Below are positions 8,705 through 17,908 of a DNA stretch of 64,000 bases, in pieces. The notes under the pieces were generated by a model. The model was given only the letters and a program-made list of their open reading frames with translations, searched no databases and was not told the DNA's origin. The DNA is from Whitmania pigra. Its lineage: Eukaryota; Annelida; Clitellata; Hirudinida; Haemopidae. The translations under genes and the position numbers were made by a program. How positions within the stretch are numbered: the stretch's first letter is position 1; every line of letters starts with the position of its first letter. The stretch lies in assembly GCA_021613335.1 (NCBI GenBank), contig JAJTWR010000431.1, forward strand, positions 620,001 to 684,000. Direction: 5' to 3'.

Positions 8705-9025
8705 CCAGACGAAGTTGACGATGTCCCAGGCCCAGGCGACCGGGTTGTTATTTCCCCAGATGCCCGGACCTTCCCAGACGAGGTAGCCGACGTAGCCGAC
8801 GAACATCGCCATGAGCGCGCCCGCGAGCGACAAGCCGAACTTGAACTTCGACGGCGTCTTGTCGATGGGCAGTTCGTTGTTCCGGCAGACCATCTCGGTG
8901 ACGTCGTGGAAGGTGTGCGGGCCACGCACGAGCTGTTCGCGCCCGGCGATGACATCGTCGAGGACAATATCTCCCCGGAGGTCCGGGTTGTCGGGAAGCG
9001 AAGTGGCGGTCAGGTGGGAGGTCAT
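7556..9025 (-). CDS. actC: alternative complex III quinol-binding membrane subunit ActC
   Basis: A 489-residue NrfD/PsrC-like integral-membrane protein with about ten hydrophobic segments, carrying the proposed quinol site next to the iron-sulfur subunit ActB. Typical segments are [25 protein letters not shown] near the first helices and [29 protein letters not shown] in the middle. It oxidises menaquinol or ubiquinol, and electrons pass through ActB clusters to the ActA/ActE hemes. Its ATG overlaps the actB stop by four bases (9022-9025). Confidence 0.93.
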
Positions 9026-12000
9026 GTCAGCTCCTCGTTCTCATTGCGGATGCGTGCGAGGTAGGTCGTGCGTGGGCGTACGTTGAGCTCTTGGAGCATC
9101 TCGTAGTTGCGAGGGCTCTGCTTGAGCGCCGCCACCTTGGAACCGGAGTCGTTCACATTGCCGAATGTGATCGCCTGGGCCGGGCACACTTGAGCGCAGG
9201 CCGGAGTGACCGCGCCGTCGGGCAGCGCCTTGCGATCTTTGCCGTCTTGCTTGGCGTGGATCTTCGCGGCCTCGATGCGCTGCGTGCAGTAGGTGCACTT
9301 CTCCATGACGCCGCGGTAGCGGACCGTCACGTCGGGATTGCGCTGGAGCGAGATGGACTTCATGCGGTCCTTGACCGACGACTCCACGTACACGTTCCCG
9401 GTGTGGGTGTAGTCGAGGTAGTTGAAGCGGCGGACCTTGTACGGGCAGTTGTTCGAGCAGTAGCGCGTGCCGATGCATCGGTTGTAGGCCATGGAGTTGA
9501 GGCCTTCTTCGTCGTGCACCGTCGCCGACACCGGGCAGACCGGCTCGCAGGGAGCGTTCTCGCACTGCATGCAGGGGACCGGCTGGTGCACGGCATTGGG
9601 GGAGTTCACGTCGCCCACGAAGTAGCGGTCGATGCGGATCCAGTGCATCTCGCGGCCGAGGAGCACTTGCTCGCGGCCCACTGTCGGGATGTTGTTCTCC
9701 GCCTGGCAGGCGATAGCGCAGGCATTACAGCCGGTGCAGGAGGACAGGTCGATGACCATGCCCCACTGCTGACCTTCATAGGTGATGGGGTCATTCAACT
9801 GGAGCGGCTGCGACGGGCGGCCCGGCGACACCGGCACACCGAGGAACTTCTCCTCAAGCTTGCCGTGCTCGGCGGCAGACGCCGGGTCTTTCTCAAACTC
9901 AGCGGCGGTGCCGGAGCGGTACAGCGGGCGCCCGTGGAGGCCGAGCTTGCGCTCGGCGGCACCCTGCTTCTGCGCAGTCATCGCCTCGAAGGTCATCTCG
10001 TGGAACGGATTGCCGGGAACGCTGAAGTGGTCTTGCGTCGAGCAGAGGTTGCGGGTCTCGGAGAGCCGGGTGACCTTCACTCCAAAGAGCGAGTTCCCCT
10101 GCGCGAGGATCGGATTCACATCGACGCCGACGCCTTTCGCGACATAGCCCTGGGTGCGTCCGTAGCCGTGCGAGAGGACGATCGTCTTCTCGGCGACGCC
10201 CGGGAGCACGAACACCGGCGCACGCACTTTGCGGCCTTCGGCTTCAATCTCTACAAGGTCGGCCTGGTAGGCGTTCTTCTTCACGCCGCTGCGAATGCCC
10301 AAGGCGTGGGCCGTGGCCGGAGCCATGAGGGCGGCGTTGTCCCAGACCAGCTTCGACATGCCATCGGGGAGTTCCATCACCCAGGAGGTATCGGTCAATC
10401 GGCCGTCGAGGACGCCCGCGAACGGCGCGACCAAGTCGAAGCCGTCTGCCGAAGGAATCCGCGCCGGGAGCGCACCGAGCTTCTCTGCGATGGCTTGCTC
10501 ATTGGGGGCTGCCGCTACCACTGGGTAGGCAGTTCCGGGCACGACGCCGTCGTGCAAGGACTTGCGCCAAGTCTTTCCATCGGCGAGCGCCGCACCGGCC
10601 GAGCGCCAGGTGCCGTTGAGGAGCTCTCGGTCGGAGATCTCCTGAACACCGGCGAGTTGCGCCAAGACGCTGTTCGCGGCCCGTGCTCCGAAGAGTGGAC
10701 GGATGAGCGGCTGGACGAGCGACACGGTGCCGTCGAACGCGCGGGCATCGCCCCAGGATTCGAGGAAGTGTGCGAGCGGCAGGTGCCAGGTAGCTTTCGC
10801 GCCAGTCTCTTCGGCGAAGAGCCCGCCGTGGATGAGCACCTTCGCCTTCTTGAGCGCGTCGGCGAACTTCAAGCCGCCGGGCGCCGTGTAGACCGGATTT
10901 GCTTCGAGCACGACGACCGTCTGCACTGCGCCGGCTTCCAAGTCTTTCACCAGCGCCGCGAGGCTGTCGACCATCGAGGTGCGCGCCGGAGCGGAGGTCT
11001 GCAGCACCTGCGGCGCCGTCGAACCCAAGGCAGCGTTGATCGCGTGGCCCAGAGCATGCAGCGCCGGGGCTTGTCGTTCGCCGACGAGCACCACGCTGTT
11101 CGCGCCGTTCTTCTTCAAATCTTGTGCGAGCCCCGCGACAAATTTTTCGGCTTCCGGGGGCAGCGTGGCGTCGCCAGACCCGACCGCGACGCCGAGCTTC
11201 TTCGCGAGCGCCTTCAGCACGTCGGGCAAGAGGCTTGGGGCAATGCGCAGTCGGTGGTCGGCGTTGCTGCCGGTGAGCGACCAGAGCCCTTCGGCCACGT
11301 AAAGGCGCTTCATGGCCGCGACCGATTCCTTGGACTCGACGGCCCTGGTCTTCGCGAAGGCGCGGGTCATGGCGAGGTGTTCTGGACCATTGCCGAGGAA
11401 GTCGGCGTCGAGGCTGAAGATCACCTTCGCTTTGCTGAGATCGTAGCGGACGCGCTTGCCAGCGCCGAAGGCGAGTTCTGCGCCGAGGAGCGTGGCGTCG
11501 GGGGTCAGCGGATCCCAGTGGACGATGCGCGCCTTCGGGTAACGGGTCTGAAATTCCTGCAAGAGTCGAGCGCGGGTTGGGCTCTCGACGTCTTCGATAA
11601 CGAGCGCGAGTCCCTGCCCTTGCGCCTTCGTCCATGCTTCGACGGCTTCACGAGCGTAGCCGTCCCAGACGACCCACTCGGCTCCCGATAGCCACTCTGG
11701 CGGGCGGCCGTCGCGGATCGGGCTTCTGCCCCGGCTGGGATCGTACATGCGGAGGATTTCCGCCTGCGCCCAGATGTCGGTCGCACCCAAGGAAGACGGG
11801 TGCAGCGGATTTCCTTCAATCTTTGTGGGGCGGCCGTCGTTGGCCTCGACCACGAGCCCAATAGCGCCTTGCGAGCGCGGCATGGCGGTGGCGTAGCGCT
11901 GCGGAACGCCAGGGATGGCTTTCTCCGGCGCGCGAACGAACGGCAGAATCTCTTCCACCGGGCGCCGCACTGGCACGCCACAGCTCGACAGCGCGCCGAG

Positions 12001-12204
12001 CACACCGGCGCTCACGCCAGCGAGCTTCAGCGCTTCGCGGCGATCAAACTCGGTGGTGCCACCTTTGGGCGGGCCGGAAGGGAACTCGAGGTCGAGCTTC
12101 TCGACCACAGACTCATGGCCTTCTTTGTGCTCGATGGAGCGCCAGTAGGACGGTTCTTCACCGATAGTACTGCGAAGGGGGGCGTAGGGATCTCTCTTCG
12201 TCAT
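9022..12204 (-). CDS. actB: alternative complex III iron-sulfur subunit ActB
   Basis: A 1060-residue fusion of a molybdopterin-oxidoreductase-like domain, which in this complex lacks molybdenum cofactor, and a C-terminal ferredoxin domain. The N-terminus has a Tat-like segment, [22 protein letters not shown]. The last 250 residues carry four cysteine clusters: [37 protein letters not shown], and CTYC paired with ACAQVCP, enough for three or four iron-sulfur clusters. It relays electrons from ActC-bound quinol to the heme subunits on the periplasmic face. It begins 18 bases after the actA stop. Confidence 0.95.
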   Translation of the reverse strand: MTKRDPYAPLRSTIGEEPSYWRSIEHKEGHESVVEKLDLEFPSGPPKGGTTEFDRREALKLAGVSAGVLGALSSCGVPVRRPVEEILPFVRAPEKAIPGVPQRYATAMPRSQGAIGLVVEANDGRPTKIEGNPLHPSSLGATDIWAQAEILRMYDPSRGRSPIRDGRPPEWLSGAEWVVWDGYAREAVEAWTKAQGQGLALVIEDVESPTRARLLQEFQTRYPKARIVHWDPLTPDATLLGAELAFGAGKRVRYDLSKAKVIFSLDADFLGNGPEHLAMTRAFAKTRAVESKESVAAMKRLYVAEGLWSLTGSNADHRLRIAPSLLPDVLKALAKKLGVAVGSGDATLPPEAEKFVAGLAQDLKKNGANSVVLVGERQAPALHALGHAINAALGSTAPQVLQTSAPARTSMVDSLAALVKDLEAGAVQTVVVLEANPVYTAPGGLKFADALKKAKVLIHGGLFAEETGAKATWHLPLAHFLESWGDARAFDGTVSLVQPLIRPLFGARAANSVLAQLAGVQEISDRELLNGTWRSAGAALADGKTWRKSLHDGVVPGTAYPVVAAAPNEQAIAEKLGALPARIPSADGFDLVAPFAGVLDGRLTDTSWVMELPDGMSKLVWDNAALMAPATAHALGIRSGVKKNAYQADLVEIEAEGRKVRAPVFVLPGVAEKTIVLSHGYGRTQGYVAKGVGVDVNPILAQGNSLFGVKVTRLSETRNLCSTQDHFSVPGNPFHEMTFEAMTAQKQGAAERKLGLHGRPLYRSGTAAEFEKDPASAAEHGKLEEKFLGVPVSPGRPSQPLQLNDPITYEGQQWGMVIDLSSCTGCNACAIACQAENNIPTVGREQVLLGREMHWIRIDRYFVGDVNSPNAVHQPVPCMQCENAPCEPVCPVSATVHDEEGLNSMAYNRCIGTRYCSNNCPYKVRRFNYLDYTHTGNVYVESSVKDRMKSISLQRNPDVTVRYRGVMEKCTYCTQRIEAAKIHAKQDGKDRKALPDGAVTPACAQVCPAQAITFGNVNDSGSKVAALKQSPRNYEMLQELNVRPRTTYLARIRNENEELT

Positions 12205-12222
12205 CGCGTCTTCGACCCTTTC

Positions 12223-12954
12223 TTACCGGTGGCAGCCGTTACAACCGGCGGTTGCAAATGTCAGTACGTGACCGTCGGGGAGCGGCCGCTGGACTTTGGA
12301 TATGCTTCCCGGAGGATGGAGCGTTGCGGCGATGTGCTGCGCCTTGTCAACCCAAGCGTCCGGCTGCTTCCAACCCATCGCAGTGATGGCCTCGACCGGG
12401 CGGAGGTTCGGTGCCGGATCCGAGTGGCACTCGATGCACCAGCTCATCGAGAGCGGCTGCACTTGTTTGACGACTTCCATGGTGTCGATGCGACCGTGGC
12501 AGGTCTCGCAGCCAATGCCCGCGCGGTTCTCACCGACGCCGACTCCGAGATGAGCGGAGTGGTTGAAGTAAGCGTAGTCTGCGATTTTGTGAATGCGCTT
12601 CCAGGGAATCGACGTGGTGCCTTTGCCGTTTTCCCAGCTCTCTGTCACGAGCTTCAATTTTTCTGAGCCCTTCTTGACCTGGTTGTGGCAGTTCATACAC
12701 ACCTCGGTGGAAGGGACGCCAGCGTAGGCGCTCTTCTCGGCGAAGGTATGGCAGTACCGACAATCGATCTTCAAGGTGCCAGCGTGCAACGCATGGCTGT
12801 ACGCCACTGGTTGCTCGGGCTGGTACCCGACGTTGAGGTTGTACGGCGACGCCCACCAGTACAGCGCGAAGGAACCGGATCCGAGCAAAGCGAGAATTCC
12901 CAAGAGAAGGTTCGTGGGAAGCCTGTTTGACGATCGCGGGAAGATTTGAGCCAT
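12223..12954 (-). CDS. actA: alternative complex III pentaheme cytochrome c subunit ActA
   Basis: A 243-residue cytochrome with one N-terminal membrane anchor (about residues 15-35) and five CxxCH heme motifs: CRYCH, CMNCH, CETCH, CIECH and CNGCH, the last at the extreme C-terminus. Five hemes match the known ActA subunit. The ATG at 12954 is chosen because GAGG lies upstream and the product then starts directly before the anchor; longer frames add an unlikely cysteine-rich leader. It is the first gene of the act operon, and the roughly 170 bases to cysK hold both divergent promoters. Confidence 0.94.
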   Translation of the reverse strand: MAQIFPRSSNRLPTNLLLGILALLGSGSFALYWWASPYNLNVGYQPEQPVAYSHALHAGTLKIDCRYCHTFAEKSAYAGVPSTEVCMNCHNQVKKGSEKLKLVTESWENGKGTTSIPWKRIHKIADYAYFNHSAHLGVGVGENRAGIGCETCHGRIDTMEVVKQVQPLSMSWCIECHSDPAPNLRPVEAITAMGWKQPDAWVDKAQHIAATLHPPGSISKVQRPLPDGHVLTFATAGCNGCHR

Positions 12955-13088
12955 AAATGGACCTCTAAACTCGGCGCAATTACAACGGCAAGCAGTCGCT
13001 AACAACTTCTATTTCTGCAAGGTGTCAATATTCTCCGCGAACAACATTGGCGTCCCCCTCACAGGATGCTAGGCACCGAAAATTGATT

Positions 13089-13100
13089 CCGTTATAACGG
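13089..13100. promoter_or_regulatory. palindrome upstream of cysK, possible operator over the -10
   Basis: CCGTTATAACGG is a perfect 12-base palindrome 28 bases upstream of the cysK ATG in the divergent actA-cysK region. Its centre contains TATAAC, a plausible -10 element, so a bound dimer would block cysK transcription. No matching regulator is encoded beside it, and a convincing -35 is not visible. Confidence 0.4.
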
Positions 13101-13127
13101 ATGAAACGAAAATAAAACGGAGGCAGT

Positions 13128-14042
13128 ATGCGTGCAACAAACATTCTCGAAGCAATTGGTAATACCCCTCACCTTCGGCTGAACCGACTCTTCGATCCGA
13201 ACTACGAAGTCTGGATAAAGCTGGAGCGACAGAATCCCGGTGCGAGCATCAAGGATCGCATCGCGTTCGCGATGATTGAAGACGCGGAGCGTCGTGGCGT
13301 GCTCACCAAGGGCTCCATCATCATCGAACCGACTTCCGGCAACACCGGCATCGGACTCGCCATGGTCGCAGCGGTGAAGGGCTACGAGCTCATTCTCGTC
13401 ATGCCAGAATCGATGTCCATTGAGCGCCGCCGAGTGATGGCCGCCTATGGCGCGAAGCTCGATCTCACCCCTCGTGAAAAGGGCATGCGCGGAGCCATCA
13501 GCCGCGCCGAAGAGCTCGTCTCCCAGACTAAGAACGCGTGGATGCCCCAGCAATTCAACAACCAAGCGAACGTCGAAATTCACAAGCGCACCACTGCCCC
13601 AGAAATCCTCGCGGATTTCCCCGAAGGCATCGATGCGATTGTCACCGGCGTTGGCACTGGCGGCCACATCACAGCCTTCGGCGAAGTGCTGAAGCCCAAA
13701 TGGCCAAAGCTCAAAATCTGGGCTGTCGAACCGGCAGGCTCTCCAGTCCTCTCCGGCGGCGCTCCGGGCCTCCACCCACTGCAAGGGCTCGGCGCCGGAT
13801 TTGTTCCCGCCATCTTCAAGCGCGAAGCTATCGACGGAGTCCTCACTGTCGAAGCGCCCGACGCCTTTAACTACGCCCGCCGCGCTGCCAAAGAGGAAGG
13901 GCTCTTCGTCGGTCCATCGACCGGCGCCGCCCTCTCGGCAATCGCGCAAGTGCTACCGAAGCTCCCGCCGAAGTCCCGCATCCTCACCGTTGCCTACGAC
14001 ACCGGCGAGCGGTACCTCAGCGTCGACGCGCTCTTCGCGTAA
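13128..14042 (+). CDS. cysK: cysteine synthase A (O-acetylserine sulfhydrylase)
   Basis: A PLP-dependent fold-type II enzyme that makes L-cysteine from O-acetylserine and sulfide. The 304-residue length is typical. PGASIKDR places the PLP lysine at residue 42, PTSGNTG at 68-74 binds the substrate carboxylate, and GTGGHI binds the PLP phosphate. The ATG at 13128 has GGAGG five bases upstream. It is transcribed away from the act operon. Cystathionine beta-synthase is a close relative, but there is no C-terminal CBS regulatory domain, which favours cysteine synthase. Confidence 0.93.
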   Translation: MRATNILEAIGNTPHLRLNRLFDPNYEVWIKLERQNPGASIKDRIAFAMIEDAERRGVLTKGSIIIEPTSGNTGIGLAMVAAVKGYELILVMPESMSIERRRVMAAYGAKLDLTPREKGMRGAISRAEELVSQTKNAWMPQQFNNQANVEIHKRTTAPEILADFPEGIDAIVTGVGTGGHITAFGEVLKPKWPKLKIWAVEPAGSPVLSGGAPGLHPLQGLGAGFVPAIFKREAIDGVLTVEAPDAFNYARRAAKEEGLFVGPSTGAALSAIAQVLPKLPPKSRILTVAYDTGERYLSVDALFA

Positions 14043-14045
14043 CTG

Positions 14046-14537
14046 TCAGCGCCGTGCTCGTCGGTCGGCGAGCACAGCGTCGATGAGCTCTCGTGCGGCG
14101 CCGTGGCCTCCTCGGCGCCGTGTCACGACCTGCACCGTTGCACGCACTTCGGGCACGGCGTCGCGCGGAGCGACGGAGAGCCCAGCGATCTGCAGCGCAG
14201 GCAAGTCCATGAGGTCGTCGCCCATGTAGGCGGTCTGTTCGAGCTTCATGTCCAATTCGGCGCAGAGCTCGAACAGCGCGGCACCCTTGTCGCTCCGCCC
14301 CGCATAGACTCTGGTCACTCCGAGTTCTTTGGCGCGCACTTCCACCGGCACCGAGCGCCGCGCACTCAAAAAAGCAACGTGGATTCCCTGCTCGCGCGCG
14401 AGCACGATGCCGTAGCCATCTTTGGCATGGAAACGCTTCAACGCCTCGCCGTCGGGGCCGTACCAGAGACCGCCATCGGTGAGCACGCCATCGACATCAA
14501 ACACCAACAGTTCGAGCCGTTGCGCGGGCAACTTCAT
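14046..14537 (-). CDS. kdsC: 3-deoxy-D-manno-octulosonate 8-phosphate phosphatase
   Basis: A HAD-superfamily phosphatase that dephosphorylates KDO-8-phosphate, the step after KdsA in making the inner-core sugar of lipopolysaccharide. The 163-residue product has the nucleophile motif DVDGVLTDG (Asp14, Asp16), the SARRS motif II, and GDDLMDLP as the metal-binding motif. It lacks a cap domain, as expected for the tetrameric KdsC subfamily. Its ATG at 14537 overlaps the kdsA stop by four bases (ATGA), supporting this start over a longer arginine-rich one. Confidence 0.92.
   Translation of the reverse strand: MKLPAQRLELLVFDVDGVLTDGGLWYGPDGEALKRFHAKDGYGIVLAREQGIHVAFLSARRSVPVEVRAKELGVTRVYAGRSDKGAALFELCAELDMKLEQTAYMGDDLMDLPALQIAGLSVAPRDAVPEVRATVQVVTRRRGGHGAARELIDAVLADRRARR
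14054..14075. terminator. hairpin between convergent cysK and kdsC
   Basis: GTGCTCG and CGAGCAC form a perfect 7-bp stem with an 8-base loop just past the cysK stop and inside the last codons of kdsC. The symmetrical stem could end transcription from both directions, but no T-rich tail follows on either strand. Confidence 0.3.
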
Positions 14538-15358
14538 CGCTCGTGCCCCAGCGCGCGCCGCACAGCGAGCACCTCGGTGAGGAGCGCTTCGGTATGCGCG
14601 AGGTCGAGCGCGCAGGCACCATCGCACGGCGCGTCGTCGGGCGATTCATGCACTTCGAGGAACAGCGCGTCGATGCCCGCGGCAGCCGCTGCGCGGGCGA
14701 GCACCGGAATCATTGCCCGCTCACCGCCGGAGGCATTGCCTTCGCCGCTCGGGAGCTGCACCGAGTGGGTCGCGTCGAAGCCGACCACAAGGCCCGCCGC
14801 ACGCATCACCGCAAAGCCGCGCATGTCGACAACTAGGTTTCGATAGCCGAAGCTCGCGCCGCGCTCGGTCACGAGCACATGCGGATTCCCGGCAGCAAAC
14901 GCTTTCTCCGCTTGGCGTGCGATGTCTTGCGGGGCGATGAATTGCCCCTTCTTCAAGTGGATGCCTCGGCCGCTCTTTGCCGCGGCCACGATCAGGTCGG
15001 TCTGCCGCGAGAGGAACGCCGGGATTTGTAGCACATCGGCCACCGCCGCGACGGCCGGTACCTGGGAAGTTTCGTGGACATCAGTGAGCACCGGCACCTG
15101 CACGGCGGCCTTCACCGCCGCGAGCACCCGCATCCCCTCGGCGAGGCCCGGCCCGCGGAAGGCGTCGCCGGACGTGCGGTTGGCCTTGTCGAAGCTCGCC
15201 TTGAAGATGAGCGGCACCTGAAGCCGTCCACAGAGCTCGCGCAGCGCCTTCGCGTGCCGCAGAGCGGAAGCCTCCGACTCGATGACATCCGGTCCGGCGA
15301 TGAGCAGTAAGGGACGACCAGGGCCGACCTCAAAGCCGGCGAGCTGAATGGTGCGCAC
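14534..15358 (-). CDS. kdsA: 3-deoxy-D-manno-octulosonate 8-phosphate synthase
   Basis: KdsA condenses phosphoenolpyruvate with arabinose-5-phosphate to give KDO-8-phosphate. The family motifs are clear: IFKASFDKANRTS, the FDATHSVQ histidine motif, and FLEVHESPDDAPCDG near the C-terminus. The motif usually written AGPCVIE reads AGPDVIES here, placing aspartate 24 where metal-dependent enzymes have the metal-ligand cysteine and metal-independent ones have asparagine. The GTG at 15358 gives the usual length (274 residues), though its best ribosome-binding site (AAGGA) is 15 bases away; a GTG at 15406 is an alternative. It is coupled to kdsC. Confidence 0.92.
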   Translation of the reverse strand: MRTIQLAGFEVGPGRPLLLIAGPDVIESEASALRHAKALRELCGRLQVPLIFKASFDKANRTSGDAFRGPGLAEGMRVLAAVKAAVQVPVLTDVHETSQVPAVAAVADVLQIPAFLSRQTDLIVAAAKSGRGIHLKKGQFIAPQDIARQAEKAFAAGNPHVLVTERGASFGYRNLVVDMRGFAVMRAAGLVVGFDATHSVQLPSGEGNASGGERAMIPVLARAAAAAGIDALFLEVHESPDDAPCDGACALDLAHTEALLTEVLAVRRALGHER

Positions 15359-15440
15359 GCTTGTGAGGCTTATTCCTTCGCGTACCTCTTGTCTCTCCAG
15401 AAGCACGACCTGCGGTTCCGCTGTAGATTGGGGCCAACGC

Positions 15441-16469
15441 GTGTTGGTCATCCATCCCCATCTACATCGAAGGCGCACCGGCGTGACCACCCACGTCGAA
15501 GCCATTGTCGCTGCCACGGACAACGCCTACGCCTTCGGGAACTCCCGAGCGGCCGCGGAAAAACACCTGCGCTTCTCCGAGGTGCTGCGGGTGAGCAAGC
15601 GCGAGCACGTCGTGTGGCACTCGCACCGCAACGTGGAGCTGCTCATCGGCATCGCTCTCAAGTGGGTCCTGCGCCGCAAACTCCTGCTCGTGCACACCCG
15701 CCACGCAGGTACGCGCCCCGGGCTTTACAGCCGCCTGCTCCTGCGCGCGGCCCAGCGGGTCGTCGTGTTGAACCCTACCCAAGCGGCGCTGCTGCCAGGC
15801 GCAACCACCGTGGTCGCCCACGGCATCGACCTCACCCGCTTCTGCCCACCTGTCGGCGGACGGGCAGCCGCGCGCGCAAAGCTGAACATCTCTGCTCGCT
15901 GCGCGCTCGGGGTGCTTGGGCGCATCCGCCCGGACAAAGGCCAAGCAGACTTCATCGAGGCGCTCGAGGGCCTCGCTCCTCTTCCGGCGAACACCGCGGT
16001 GTTGCTTGTCGGACTCGTGAAGCCGCAGCACCAGACCTGGGCGGCGGGCCTAGCCGCGCGCGCGCCCGAAGTGCAATTCGTGCCCGAGCAAGACGACCCG
16101 CTGCCGTACCTGCAGGCGCTCGACATCTGCGTGCAGCCCTCACACCAGGAGACGTTCTCCTATGTGCTCGCCGAAGCGATGGCCTGCGGCTGCGCGGTGG
16201 TAGCAGCGGCCACACCCGGCGCGAGCCGGGCAATCGAGCATGGGCGCACCGGCTTCCTGTACGCCCCGGGCGACACTGCGGCGCTGCGCGACATACTCCA
16301 ACGCCTCCTCGCAAATCCGGACCTCGTCGCTACAGTGGGCGCGGCGGCGGCCACTGCCGCGCGGGAGCACTTTGACGTTCACAGGGAAGCGCGCGACTTG
16401 CGCGCGCTCTACGCCCAGGAGGCGGGCGAGGCCCAAGAGGCCACCGAAGCAAATGAGGATTCAAGGTAA
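15441..16469 (+). CDS. GT4-type glycosyltransferase, probable LPS assembly
   Basis: A 342-residue glycosyltransferase of the GT-B fold. The N-terminus reads MLVIHPHLHRRRTGVTTHVE from a GTG at 15441. The C-terminal half has GRIRPDKGQ and the conserved HQETFSYVLAEAMACGC acidic pair that holds the nucleotide-sugar, followed by HGRTGFLYAPGD. It transfers a sugar from a nucleotide donor at the inner membrane. Its place back to back with kdsA-kdsC suggests lipopolysaccharide core or O-antigen work, but donor and acceptor are unknown. It is the first gene of a four-gene plus-strand operon, and its stop overlaps the next ATG by one base. Confidence 0.85.
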   Translation: MLVIHPHLHRRRTGVTTHVEAIVAATDNAYAFGNSRAAAEKHLRFSEVLRVSKREHVVWHSHRNVELLIGIALKWVLRRKLLLVHTRHAGTRPGLYSRLLLRAAQRVVVLNPTQAALLPGATTVVAHGIDLTRFCPPVGGRAAARAKLNISARCALGVLGRIRPDKGQADFIEALEGLAPLPANTAVLLVGLVKPQHQTWAAGLAARAPEVQFVPEQDDPLPYLQALDICVQPSHQETFSYVLAEAMACGCAVVAAATPGASRAIEHGRTGFLYAPGDTAALRDILQRLLANPDLVATVGAAAATAAREHFDVHREARDLRALYAQEAGEAQEATEANEDSR

Positions 16470-17896
16470 TGCGCTACCTCCTGCAAGTTGTTCGCGACGG
16501 GAAAGCCTCGACCCTGGCGGTGGAGCGTGGAGCGACGCTCGGGCGGGCGCGCAACGTGCATCTCACCATCGAAGGTGAGGGCATCCTGGAGCGCCATGCA
16601 GTGCTCGAACCGAGCAGCGAAGGACTGTGGCTGCGCCTCTCACCCGGGGCGAGCGTGGAGCTCAACGCGGTGCCGCTCTCGGCCTCCTCCCTACTCCGCC
16701 ACGGCGACGAACTCCGGGTGGGCGACCTGCGCTGTTGGGTGCTCGCACTCCCAGACTTGCTCCCGGCGACGCCGCGCATCGCGAACTACGACGAATGGTG
16801 CCACCGGCTCTCGGTGGAGCTCCGCCGGACCCGAGCGCTCGGGCTCGTGCTCTTTTCCTCGCCGGGGTTGAACGGCGCCGCGCGGCGGGCGATGAGCCGC
16901 CGGATTGTCGACGCGCTGTCGGTCTTCGAAACCTCCTGGGGCGAATTCGCGTTCGACTTGCTCGGGGGAATCATCTGCAACACCGACGCCGAGCAGCTCC
17001 GCGCCTTAGCGACGCAGCTGCCGGAGGTCGCAGGCCCTCGGGTGACGACGGCTTTCATCGCCGTCGAGGACGGCGAGCGCGATCCAGAAGCGCTCATCGG
17101 AGAGCTCTACGCGCGCGTCTCCCCAGCGGAGCCGGACGAGCCCGAGGTGTTCATCGCCGACGACCCGGCGATGCTGCGCCTCCTCGATTTCGCGATGAGT
17201 CTCGCCAAGGCGCGCGGCGATGTCTGCGTGAGCGGCCCCAAAGGTTCCGGGCGAGCAGCGCTGGTCCGCGCCATCGCCCGCGCGAGCGGCACGCCCCTCG
17301 TGGAACTCCGCGGCGTACCGAGCGCCGAGCGCGGTTTCCAACTCGTCCGCGAGGTCGCCGCGATGCCGCATGCGCCGCCGGGGGCACGCTTGTTCTGCAC
17401 TTCAGTAGCTCCGCTGGAGGGCGCCGCGCACAACCTGGTGGTGCCGCCTCTTGTGGCGCGTCCCCGGGACATCCCGCTCCTCGCTGAGCATTTTCTCTCC
17501 CAGCAGCGGCTGCGCGCGAAGCGCTCTCGCCTTCGCCTCTCGCCGGAGCTCTTGCCCGCGCTGCTCACCTGGAACTGGCCGGGGAATGTCCAAGAGCTGA
17601 AAAACCTGATGACCCGGGCCGCGCGCATCAGCTTGAGCGACGACCTCGGGCGCGACATCCTCCCGCCAGCGCTGGCGCAGCCGTCGCGCGACGAGGGCCT
17701 CGAAAGTGCGCTCGGCGGCGCCGAACGGGACATCCTCCTCGAAACGCTGGCGCGCACCCGCTGGAACGTGACCGCCGCGGCGCAGCGCCTCGGGGTCGCT
17801 CGGCGCACTATCGTCTACCGGATGGCCCGCCTCGGCCTTAAACGTCCAGCGCGGCGATCGCGCGAGTCGATTGTAGATGAGGCCAAGCGTCGGTAG
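16469..17896 (+). CDS. FHA-domain regulator with reduced AAA+ domain and Fis-type HTH
   Basis: A 475-residue protein related to the FHA-containing sigma54 activators of myxobacteria. Residues 1-100 form an FHA phosphothreonine-binding domain. A linker follows to about 225, then a shortened AAA+ module with a Walker A-like GPKGSGRAAL (arginine in place of the usual lysine), the RPRDIPLLAEHFL and WPGNVQELKNL segments, and a Fis-type helix-turn-helix (WNVTAAAQRLGVARRTIVYRM). The GAFTGA loop that contacts sigma54 and an acidic Walker B are absent, so it probably binds DNA and phosphoproteins without remodelling sigma54. It lies inside the polysaccharide operon and may regulate it. Confidence 0.75.
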   Translation: MRYLLQVVRDGKASTLAVERGATLGRARNVHLTIEGEGILERHAVLEPSSEGLWLRLSPGASVELNAVPLSASSLLRHGDELRVGDLRCWVLALPDLLPATPRIANYDEWCHRLSVELRRTRALGLVLFSSPGLNGAARRAMSRRIVDALSVFETSWGEFAFDLLGGIICNTDAEQLRALATQLPEVAGPRVTTAFIAVEDGERDPEALIGELYARVSPAEPDEPEVFIADDPAMLRLLDFAMSLAKARGDVCVSGPKGSGRAALVRAIARASGTPLVELRGVPSAERGFQLVREVAAMPHAPPGARLFCTSVAPLEGAAHNLVVPPLVARPRDIPLLAEHFLSQQRLRAKRSRLRLSPELLPALLTWNWPGNVQELKNLMTRAARISLSDDLGRDILPPALAQPSRDEGLESALGGAERDILLETLARTRWNVTAAAQRLGVARRTIVYRMARLGLKRPARRSRESIVDEAKRR

Positions 17897-17908
17897 GAGA
17901 ACCTATCC

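Noticed and set aside
9091..11691. Long plus-strand open frame opposite actB (866 codons)
   Set aside because: It is antisense to a securely identified actB and arises from GC-rich third positions; it has no ribosome-binding site or recognisable domain.
14538..14627. Upstream extension of kdsC
   Set aside because: The extra 30 residues are an arginine/alanine-rich reading of the kdsA 3' end in another frame, and the ATGA overlap at 14534-14537 fixes the start.
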